Shown: positions 57,679 to 64,000 of the stretch, piece by piece
Layout: each line of letters begins with the position of its first letter
How positions within the stretch are numbered: the stretch's first letter is position 1
Assembly (NCBI RefSeq): GCF_020873915.1
Contig: NZ_JAHWGP010000016.1
Span: 62,001 to 126,000, forward strand
Direction of reading: 5' to 3'
DNA: 64,000 nucleotides
Origin: Streptomyces sp. DH5
GTDB lineage: Bacteria > Actinomycetota > Actinomycetes > Streptomycetales > Streptomycetaceae
Program-made: the position numbers and the translations under genes
Notes under the pieces: generated by a model
Told to the model about the DNA's origin: nothing
What the model saw: only the letters and a program-made list of their open reading frames with translations
Databases searched by the model: none

Positions 57679-59184
57679 TTGCGCACTGCCCGTTTCACCC
57701 TGGACCCCGCCTTCACCGTAGGTGAAGTGAACCCCCGTCTCTTCGGCTCGTTCGTGGAACACCTCGGCCGCTGCGTGTACACCGGCGTCTTCGAACCCGG
57801 CCACCCCACCGCGGACGCGGACGGCATCCGCGGGGACGTCCTGGAGCTCGTCCGGGAGCTCGGCGTCACCGCCATCCGCTACCCCGGCGGCAACTTCGTC
57901 TCCGGCTACAAGTGGGAGGACTCGGTCGGCCCCGTCGAGGAGCGCCCCCGCCGCCTCGACCTCGCCTGGCGCTCGACCGAGACCAACCGCTTCGGCCTCT
58001 CCGAGTACATCGCGTTCCTCAGGAAGATCGGCCCCCGGGCCGAGCCCATGATGGCCGTCAACCTCGGCACCCGTGGTGTCGCGGAGGCCCTGGAGCTCCA
58101 GGAGTACGCCAACCACCCCTCCGGCACCGCGCTGTCGGACCTGCGCGCCGAGCACGGCGACAAGGACCCCTTCGGCATCCGGCTGTGGTGTCTGGGCAAC
58201 GAGATGGACGGCCCCTGGCAGACCGGCCACAAGACCGCCGAGGAGTACGGCCGTCTCGCCGCCGAGACCGCCCGCGCCATGCGGCAGATGGACCCCGGCG
58301 TCGAGCTCGTCGCCTGCGGTTCCTCCGGCCAGTCCATGGAGACCTTCGCCGAGTGGGAGGCGACGGTCCTGAAGGAGACGTACGACCTCGTCGACCACAT
58401 CTCCCTGCACGCCTACTACGAGCCGCACGACGGCGACGTCGACTCCTTCCTCGCCTCCGCCGTCGACATGGAGTCCTTCATCGAGAACGTGGTCGCCACC
58501 TGCGACCACGTCGGCGCCCGCCTGAAGTCCAGGAAGCGGATCAACCTCTCCTTCGACGAGTGGAACGTCTGGTACATGTCCCGCACCGAGGAGCAGGTCG
58601 GTGCCCTGGACTGGCCCGAGGCGCCACGCATCCTGGAGGACAGCTACAGCGTCACCGACGCGGTCGTCTTCGGTTCGCTGCTCATCGCGCTGCTCCGGCA
58701 CGCCGACCGCGTGACCGTGGCCTGCCTCGCCCAGCTCGTCAACGTGATCGCCCCGATCATGACCGAGCCCGGCGGTCCGGCCTGGCGGCAGACGACGTTC
58801 TTCCCCTTCGCCCAGGCCTCGGCACACGGCCGCGGCGAGGTGCTGGACGTGCGCGTGGACTCACCGACGTACGAGACGAAGAAGTACGGCGAGGCCGACC
58901 TGCTGCACGCCACCGCCGTGCGCGCCGAGGACGGCACGGTCACCGTCTTCGCCGTCAACCGGTGCCGCACCGAGCCGCTCCCGCTGGAGGTGGCGCTCGG
59001 CGGTCTCGGTCTCACCTCGGTCGTCGAGCACAGCGTCCTGTCCGACGCCGACCCCGACGCCCGCAACACCCTCGCCGAGCCGGAGCGGGTCGCCCCGCAC
59101 GCGGCCGAGGGCACGACCCTGGACGACGGCCGCCTCTCGGCCGTGCTGGAGCCGCTGTCCTGGAACGTGATCCGCCTGGCGTGA
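57679..59184 (+). CDS. GH51 alpha-L-arabinofuranosidase
   Basis: A 501-residue retaining glycosidase that removes terminal arabinofuranose from arabinan or arabinoxylan oligosaccharides. The acid/base Glu is in LWCLGNEMDGPWQ and the nucleophile Glu in INLSFDEWNVWY. The N-terminus FTLDPAFTVGEVNPRLFGSFVEHLGRCVYTGVFEP and AIRYPGGNFVSGYKWEDSVGP are signatures of the family. No signal peptide is present, so it acts inside the cell on imported sugars. TTG 57679 with GAGAGGAAG upstream gives the usual 500-residue length; the frame extends to 57508 through the GH43 remnant. Confidence 0.9.
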   Translation: MRTARFTLDPAFTVGEVNPRLFGSFVEHLGRCVYTGVFEPGHPTADADGIRGDVLELVRELGVTAIRYPGGNFVSGYKWEDSVGPVEERPRRLDLAWRSTETNRFGLSEYIAFLRKIGPRAEPMMAVNLGTRGVAEALELQEYANHPSGTALSDLRAEHGDKDPFGIRLWCLGNEMDGPWQTGHKTAEEYGRLAAETARAMRQMDPGVELVACGSSGQSMETFAEWEATVLKETYDLVDHISLHAYYEPHDGDVDSFLASAVDMESFIENVVATCDHVGARLKSRKRINLSFDEWNVWYMSRTEEQVGALDWPEAPRILEDSYSVTDAVVFGSLLIALLRHADRVTVACLAQLVNVIAPIMTEPGGPAWRQTTFFPFAQASAHGRGEVLDVRVDSPTYETKKYGEADLLHATAVRAEDGTVTVFAVNRCRTEPLPLEVALGGLGLTSVVEHSVLSDADPDARNTLAEPERVAPHAAEGTTLDDGRLSAVLEPLSWNVIRLA

Positions 59185-59227
59185 TCCGGCCGGCGTGAGC
59201 CGCACCGGCGGCGGAGGCGCGGTGGAC

Positions 59228-62002
59228 TCACCCCTCGGTCGAGTCCACCGCGTCCCGGGTCTCCACCGGTTCCACCGGCACCCCGCCCCGGGCCGCGCCC
59301 AGCAGCGTCAGCCGCACCTCGCCCGGCCCGGAGGGGGTGGTGCCGTCGGACAGCACCGCGAGGGCCAGGGTGTTGGCCCCCCGGGTGCGCAGGATCCCGT
59401 TCGGCAGGACGAAGGTGCGGCGGGTGCCCACGTCGTTGAGGTACTGGCCCATGTTCCAGCCGTTGAGGAAGACCTGGACGCGGTAGGCGCGCTCCGGGTC
59501 GTCCTCGAGGGTGAGTCCGACGGAGGCGTCCAGCTCCGGATCGATGTCGAGGCGGAAGCCGGTCCGGTACCAGGTCACCCCCTGGCGCCGTTCCCCGCGG
59601 GGGAGGTCCACCGGCCGCCAGTCTTGGTCGTCGTGCCCCGGCAGGTGCCAGCCGTGGCGCTCCCCGTGCAGCCCGCCGTTGTTGAGGGGCCCGCGCGCCC
59701 GGTCCGGCGCCGCGGCCCCCTGGATCCGCCACTCGACCTCCCGTGCACCGCCCCCGAACGCGGCGGCGGTCAGTCCGCGCGCGGCCTTGTACGCGTCCCG
59801 GGTCCGCTCGTCCCCGTCGTGCTGCATCGGCCGGACGAGCACCGACAGCACGTGCCGCCCCGGCCCGCGCAGCTCCTCGGGCACGGTGAAGGTGGCGGTG
59901 GCCGTCCAGGTGCCCCGGTCCGCGGTGTCCTCGTCCGGCGCCGGCATGCGGTGGGTGCCGAGGGGCCGCCCGTCCAGCCAGGCCATCAGCAGACCGTGCG
60001 GCCCGGTGCTGTACGAAAGCGACACCGAGGTGACGCCGTGCGTGTCCGTCAGCCGGCCCCGGTACCAGACGTCGCCGTGGTGGAAGCCGTAGTCGTCCGC
60101 GAAGAGGACGGGCCCGTCGCCGGGCACGGGCGTGCTGCTGTGGGACGACGCCCGGTCGGCCACCGTCCACGCCGAGTCGTCGAAGTCCGGCCGGGACTCC
60201 GGGTTCCCGGACCGGCGCCGCCAGCCACCCAGCTCCGGCAGCGGCACGTCCGGCGCGTCCGGCACCATGCCCTCCATCACCAGGCTCCCCGCCCGGCCGA
60301 CGTAGGTGCGCACCGGCCGGCCGTTCCACGTCACGGAGGTGATCCCGCGCGGGCCCCACACCTCCACCCCGGTCTCGCCGACGACGTCGCCGACGAGGTG
60401 GACGGTGTCGCCGCGCAGCGTCGCCGAGCGGAGCATCGCCGGACCGTAGACCAGCAGGGGCCCGGAGGGGGTCTCGTACGGCCACAGCCGCAGCGCGGTG
60501 GCGTCGTCGGCGAACAGCAGCACCAGGGGGACGTCGGAGTCGCCCTTGCTGACGAGCACCCGGCCCAGTCCGCCCTTGCCGAGCGGCGCGACGACGTTGA
60601 GCCTGCCCCGGTCGTAGGTCCACGCCGGTTCGACGTCCGCGCGGAAGACCTCCGGCTGGGTCTCGCAGTCCAGCACGACCTGTGCGGTCTCACCGGCGCG
60701 GCCGGCGAACACGGCGACGTCCTGGCGTCCGGCGGCCATGCTCAGCAAGGGCTGCGCGGTGGTGTACGCCAGCTTCCGCCGGCCCAGCGCCAGACCGGTG
60801 AACAGCAGCTTGGCGTCGTACGGTGCCACCGAGACGGGCACCTCGACGGCGGTGCCCGGCAGCATCGAGCGGACCCGCTCCCCGGAGTCGTTGCGCACGA
60901 CGTACACCTGGGCGCCGGTGTCGGGGTTGGCCAGGTGCTCCACGGTCAGCCGTCCGTCCGCCGCCCGCACCCGGTCCGCCCGGTCCAGCCGGGCGAGGTC
61001 GGGCACCGTCCGCACCAGGTGGCCGAACTGCTGGAGCGGGGCCAGCTCCGGTGTGGGCCGGCGGGCCTCGTCGAGCGGTGCGCCCGAGTCGTGGGGGGCG
61101 GGGCCGCCCGTCCCGGGCAGCCACCCCCACGAGGTGCCGCCGAACACCGTGGGGACGTCGTGCGCGGTGATGCCGCGGGCGAGGTCGGCCAGGTGACCGG
61201 TCCGCTCGTGTCCGGCGGCGGTGCGGAAGCCGGGCGCCCGCGGGCCGCCCTCACGGTCGCCGGCCAGCCGGCCCCCGTGGAGGACCGGTACGTCGATGCG
61301 GTCGGCGCGCGCCTTCGCGTAGAGGCGGGCGAGGTGGGCGCGCCCCGCCGCGCCGTCGCCGGGGGGTGCGCTCGCGTCCTCGAACCGGTACAGCAGCACG
61401 GTGCCGCCGCCGGCGGTGAACAGGTGCCGGACGGCGATGGCGTTGACGGCGCTCAGCCACTCGTCGACGTGCCGCAGGTACTCCGGGTCGTCGGTCCGCG
61501 CGGTCCCGGCGGCGGCCGTCAGCCATCCGGGCAGGCCCCCGGCGTCCACGTCGGGGCCGAGGTAGGGGCCGGGCCGCAGGACGACGTAGAGCCGTTCCTC
61601 CGCGGCCATGTCCAGGAACCGGTTCAGGTCCCGCACCCCGGTGAAGTCGTAGGTGCCCGGTGCGGGGGAGTGGTGGTTCCACGGCACGGGGACGCTCACC
61701 GCGTTGTGCCCGTGGGCGCGCAGCTTCTGCAGCACGTCCCGCCACAGGGACGGGCTGGGCAGCCGGTAGAAGGGCATTCCGGCGGACCACAGCACCAGGC
61801 GCCGGCCGTCGACCAGCAGGGAGTACCCGTCGTGGCCGATCCGGTGCCGCCTGCCGTCCGCGCTCGGCGCGGGGGGCGGCGGACCGGTCGGCACGACGCG
61901 CGGACCGTCCGCGCCGGGCGCCGCCCCGCCGCTGCCGGCCAGGGCGAGTCCGAGCGCGGCCGTGCCGGCCAGCGCGGTGAAGGTGCGCCTGCTGAGCTCC
62001 AA
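59228..62002 (-). CDS. GH35 beta-galactosidase homologue, probably catalytically inactive
   Basis: A 924-residue exported protein. The N-terminus has a twin-arginine signal (SRRTFTALAGTAALGLALAG). GH35 features follow: LWSAGMPFYRLPSPSLWRDVL, VVLRPGPYLGPDVDAGGLPGWL, TVFGGTSWGWLPG and jelly-roll domains (WYRTGFRLDID, FLNGWNMGQYLNDVG). The acid/base region, normally VENEY, reads LLYRFEDASAPPG, and the segment that usually carries the nucleophile (EFxGGWFDxWG) between PVLHGG and HLADLARGITAH is missing. It is therefore likely a pseudoenzyme or a carbohydrate-binding protein. TTG 62002 follows AGGAGG by seven bases. Convergent with GH51. Confidence 0.82.
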   Translation of the reverse strand: MELSRRTFTALAGTAALGLALAGSGGAAPGADGPRVVPTGPPPPAPSADGRRHRIGHDGYSLLVDGRRLVLWSAGMPFYRLPSPSLWRDVLQKLRAHGHNAVSVPVPWNHHSPAPGTYDFTGVRDLNRFLDMAAEERLYVVLRPGPYLGPDVDAGGLPGWLTAAAGTARTDDPEYLRHVDEWLSAVNAIAVRHLFTAGGGTVLLYRFEDASAPPGDGAAGRAHLARLYAKARADRIDVPVLHGGRLAGDREGGPRAPGFRTAAGHERTGHLADLARGITAHDVPTVFGGTSWGWLPGTGGPAPHDSGAPLDEARRPTPELAPLQQFGHLVRTVPDLARLDRADRVRAADGRLTVEHLANPDTGAQVYVVRNDSGERVRSMLPGTAVEVPVSVAPYDAKLLFTGLALGRRKLAYTTAQPLLSMAAGRQDVAVFAGRAGETAQVVLDCETQPEVFRADVEPAWTYDRGRLNVVAPLGKGGLGRVLVSKGDSDVPLVLLFADDATALRLWPYETPSGPLLVYGPAMLRSATLRGDTVHLVGDVVGETGVEVWGPRGITSVTWNGRPVRTYVGRAGSLVMEGMVPDAPDVPLPELGGWRRRSGNPESRPDFDDSAWTVADRASSHSSTPVPGDGPVLFADDYGFHHGDVWYRGRLTDTHGVTSVSLSYSTGPHGLLMAWLDGRPLGTHRMPAPDEDTADRGTWTATATFTVPEELRGPGRHVLSVLVRPMQHDGDERTRDAYKAARGLTAAAFGGGAREVEWRIQGAAAPDRARGPLNNGGLHGERHGWHLPGHDDQDWRPVDLPRGERRQGVTWYRTGFRLDIDPELDASVGLTLEDDPERAYRVQVFLNGWNMGQYLNDVGTRRTFVLPNGILRTRGANTLALAVLSDGTTPSGPGEVRLTLLGAARGGVPVEPVETRDAVDSTEG

Positions 62003-62340
62003 AGGAGCGCCTCCTGGTACGGGTGTCACAAGGGGTGCTGGTGGGTCATTCTCCCCGAACGGCGCCGCCCCGTTCACACGCCCGTCCCGGTACGCCGCTT
62101 CCGTGTGCTGTCGTCCGCTTCCGTCGTGACGGAAGCGGACGGCCGGAGTGCGCCCGTCCGGCCGTCACGGGGCTCCCCGCGACGCGAGCGCCCCCGGCCT
62201 TCACGGTGCCTTCACGCGTCCTTCACGAGGCCGGGAGCGCAGGTGCACGCCTGCCCGCACGTTCGGCACGTGCACGACGCCTCCGGCTCCGCCCGCGAGG
62301 CCGGGGCGGCCACTCCCGCCGCCGCACGGCGGGCCGGGGA
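62003..62340. other. Gap between the GH35-like and PucR genes
   Basis: A 338-bp space on the leader side of the GH35-like gene. I see no gene in it. It contains the hairpin pair at 62113-62163 and many short GC repeats. The GH35-like promoter should lie here but no boxes are convincing. Confidence 0.5.
62113..62163. terminator. Two consecutive perfect hairpins
   Basis: GTCCGCTTCCGTC and GACGGAAGCGGAC (62113-62125 and 62128-62140) form a 13-bp perfect inverted repeat with only two central bases. GGCCGGA/TCCGGCC (62141-62147 and 62157-62163) follows directly. They could terminate the PucR transcript or, because the first is so symmetrical, serve as an operator for the GH35-like gene. Confidence 0.6.
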
Positions 62341-63552
62341 TCACCCTCCGCCGTGGTCGTTCCGCAGATGCAGCGAGCGCAGGGCCACCTCGATGGCGAA
62401 GCGGCGTTCGGGGTCGCTGAGGCGGTCGCCCAGGTAGGTGTCCAGGTTCCGCAGGCGGTAGCGAACGGTCTGGGCGTGGACGCCCAGCATTTCACCGACC
62501 TGCTCGGCGGAGGCCCGGGTGGAGACGTGTACCCGGAGCGTCTCGACGAGCCGGTCGCGCCGGCTGGGGGGCAGCGCGCGCAGCGGGGCCAGTTCCCGGG
62601 CGGCGAGGTGACCGACCAGGGCGGGGTCGGACAGCAGCCACAGCGTGGTCAGGTGGTCCTCGCACCGGATCAGCGGAGCGTCGGGCAGCACGCCGTCGTC
62701 GACGAACTGGAGCACGCGACGCGCCCAGCGGACGGAATCGGCGGCCTGTGCGACCGGTACGGTCAGGCCCACGGCGGCACGCGTGCCGGCCAGCGCCGTG
62801 CCGAGCATCGAGAGGCGCTGCGGGGTGAGGTCCCCGGGGACGAGCAGGTGCGGCTGCGGGATGTCGAGGTCGGCGAGGACGTCACCGTCGAGGGTGGCCT
62901 GGATGTGGTCCGGTACCGGAGGGCGGAGGGCGATGAGGGTGCACGTCGCGGGGAGTTCCCAGGCGGCGGACTCGCACAGCTCCGAGAGGGTCGAGCGGGG
63001 CAGCGGGGACGAGGCGAGGATCAGATGGAGCAGCCGTCTTCGTAACGCGGTCATCTCGGACGTGGCCCGCTCCCGCACCTCGGTGTACCCCTCGCGGGTG
63101 ACCGCCTCCAGTTCCTCGACGTAGGCGAAGAGGGCGTCGGCGAAGGCGAGGATGAGGGCGGGGGAGAGGTTGTACTGCCGGCCCACCGTCCTGGCCCGGC
63201 GCAGCGCGATGCGGGCCCCGAGCCGGTAGGCGCTCTGCAGGGTATCCAGGTCGCGGCCCTCGTAGGCCTCCACCCGGCCGAACCTGCGCAGCAGTTCGTC
63301 CCGCAGTTCCGAACTCCGGCCAGGGTCGGCGACCCGGTCCACGAACGCGACCAGCGCCTGTTCCACGCCCTGGCGGATCGCGTCCCCGTTCGGGCCGTTG
63401 AGCAGCCGGCCGTACACCGGGTAGGCCCGGGTGACCTCGGTCCGTATCTCGTTCAGCAGCCCCGGCAGCTCCGGCCGTATGAAGGTCGCGAACCTTCTGG
63501 GTAACGGCTCGAGCGGTTCACCGGCCTCCGGGGACCGTGCGATCGTGGGCAT
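62341..63552 (-). CDS. PucR-type transcriptional regulator
   Basis: A 403-residue regulator. The N-terminal half (FATFIRPELPGLLNEIRTEVTRAYPVY; RRFGRVEAYEGRDLDTLQSAYRLGARIALRRA) resembles RsbRD-like sensory regions. The C-terminus is the PucR HTH (EQVGEMLGVHAQTVRYRLRNLDTYLGDRL). It closely follows the plan of the regulator at 44694 (same FGR/EGxxLxxLQxxYRxG and HxQTVRYRLR motifs), so the two are paralogues. Target genes are unknown. The region upstream (63553-63759) has an AT-richer stretch at 63655-63715 with a TAGCTT possible -10 on the minus strand and a small dyad CAAC-TTC-GTTG. Confidence 0.85.
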   Translation of the reverse strand: MPTIARSPEAGEPLEPLPRRFATFIRPELPGLLNEIRTEVTRAYPVYGRLLNGPNGDAIRQGVEQALVAFVDRVADPGRSSELRDELLRRFGRVEAYEGRDLDTLQSAYRLGARIALRRARTVGRQYNLSPALILAFADALFAYVEELEAVTREGYTEVRERATSEMTALRRRLLHLILASSPLPRSTLSELCESAAWELPATCTLIALRPPVPDHIQATLDGDVLADLDIPQPHLLVPGDLTPQRLSMLGTALAGTRAAVGLTVPVAQAADSVRWARRVLQFVDDGVLPDAPLIRCEDHLTTLWLLSDPALVGHLAARELAPLRALPPSRRDRLVETLRVHVSTRASAEQVGEMLGVHAQTVRYRLRNLDTYLGDRLSDPERRFAIEVALRSLHLRNDHGGG

Positions 63553-63759
63553 CAGCCACCCCTTGTTCTCCGACGTGTCCGGCGGGCGGCCGGGCAGGGC
63601 CGTCCGGGTGGCGGACGGCCCCCGAACCCGCCGGGTCGCGCCGGTCTGGGACGCCGAAGCTAAATCAACTTCGTTGCTTTGTACACCGTGTCATCGGAAA
63701 AGCTTCACAGGCGGACCACCCGGCCGCCGGGACGGCCGGGAACCGCCGCCGCGTGGCCG

Positions 63760-64000
63760 TTACCCGACGGCGGAGTGCCAGTTCTCGGCGAGCACCTTGC
63801 CCGCGTCGGGGGCGACCGTGCCGGGCGCGTTGAGGCCGCTGAGGTGGGTCCGGGTGTCGTTGAGGGTGAGGCTGTTGTTCCCGGAGGCGGAGGGCAGTCC
63901 GGACTTGGCGTTGACCGCGGCGTTGATCAGGCCGACGTCCAGGCCGCATCCGGTGGCCGCCGGGACCGGGAAGGTGCTGTCGTTCTGGGTGGCGCCGGTG
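63760..64000 (-). CDS. C-terminus of a probable secreted protein (runs off right edge)
   Basis: The last 79 codons and a TAA stop (63760-63762) are present; the start lies beyond base 64000. The visible part reads PVPAATGCGLDVGLINAAVN, AKSGLPSASGNNSLTLNDT and VLAENWHSAVG. The Asn, Ser, Thr and Gly content and the single Cys look like an extracellular domain. TAA is rare in this genome. No function can be assigned. Confidence 0.65.
   Translation of the reverse strand, partial: TGATQNDSTFPVPAATGCGLDVGLINAAVNAKSGLPSASGNNSLTLNDTRTHLSGLNAPGTVAPDAGKVLAENWHSAVG

Noticed and set aside
59195-62437. 1080-codon plus-strand frame opposite the GH35-like gene
   Set aside because: Antisense shadow; composition is Arg/Gly/Val/His-rich and the minus-strand product has clear domains.

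Overview
The window is high-GC DNA with the third-position bias, GTG/TTG starts and dense operons of a Streptomyces chromosome. The gene content and order (nitrite/nitrate assimilation, dgt, dnaG next to an hrdA-type sigma factor, an Mbl-type actin, matB) match what I recall of the core region of S. coelicolor and its relatives. The species call is inference; nothing was searched. I see no phage, insertion sequence, integrase or CRISPR array.

Left part (1-10.5 kb): nitrogen assimilation. nirB (cut by the left edge) and a NirB-like FAD reductase are transcribed leftwards, as is the nitrate reductase nasA. Both operons start just downstream of a four-element GlnR-type operator with almost the same spacing to the start codon. 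A sirohydrochlorin chelatase gene for siroheme lies nearby. Interspersed are a TSUP exporter, a class F sortase with a secreted, membrane-anchored protein, a GGCT-like protein, a VapBC-type toxin-antitoxin pair and a SanA/YdcF protein.

10.6-31 kb: housekeeping and signalling. dgt, a ferredoxin-reductase-like flavoprotein, dnaG, hrdA, an asymmetric heterodimeric ABC exporter, an FGGY kinase, a YtxH-like protein, two tandem tRNA-Asn genes, a tRNA with anticodon CAT, a STAS/ANTAR/MEDS-HATPase signalling group, mbl, a carboxyltransferase fusion with matB (malonyl-CoA synthetase), and a MerR-PP2C fusion with a MerR-type promoter.

31-46 kb: cell-envelope glycan locus. A DUF3068 protein with a strong promoter leads to a chain of nine mostly overlapping genes: a GT4 glycosyltransferase, methyltransferase, giant AftD-like arabinofuranosyltransferase homologue, condensation-fold protein, second methyltransferase, DMT transporter, Trm112-like protein, FkbM methyltransferase and a hypothetical. 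Divergent from it are a 50-residue DUF2613-like protein and a PucR regulator. The combination resembles the mycobacterial aftD neighbourhood, although Streptomyces is not known to make arabinogalactan.

46-54 kb: an IclR regulator with an SMP-30/gluconolactonase, then an accessory-looking leftward operon of three diverged 7-TM paralogues (the MAB_1171c type), an ImmA/IrrE-type metallopeptidase and an FAD monooxygenase. This is the best candidate here for an undescribed system.

54-64 kb: an arabinoside-uptake operon (solute-binding protein, two permeases, GH51 arabinofuranosidase) with a clear promoter and palindromic operator and a likely remnant of a GH43 gene. Facing it is a GH35 beta-galactosidase homologue that appears to have lost both catalytic glutamates. 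A second PucR regulator and the C-terminus of a secreted protein end the window.
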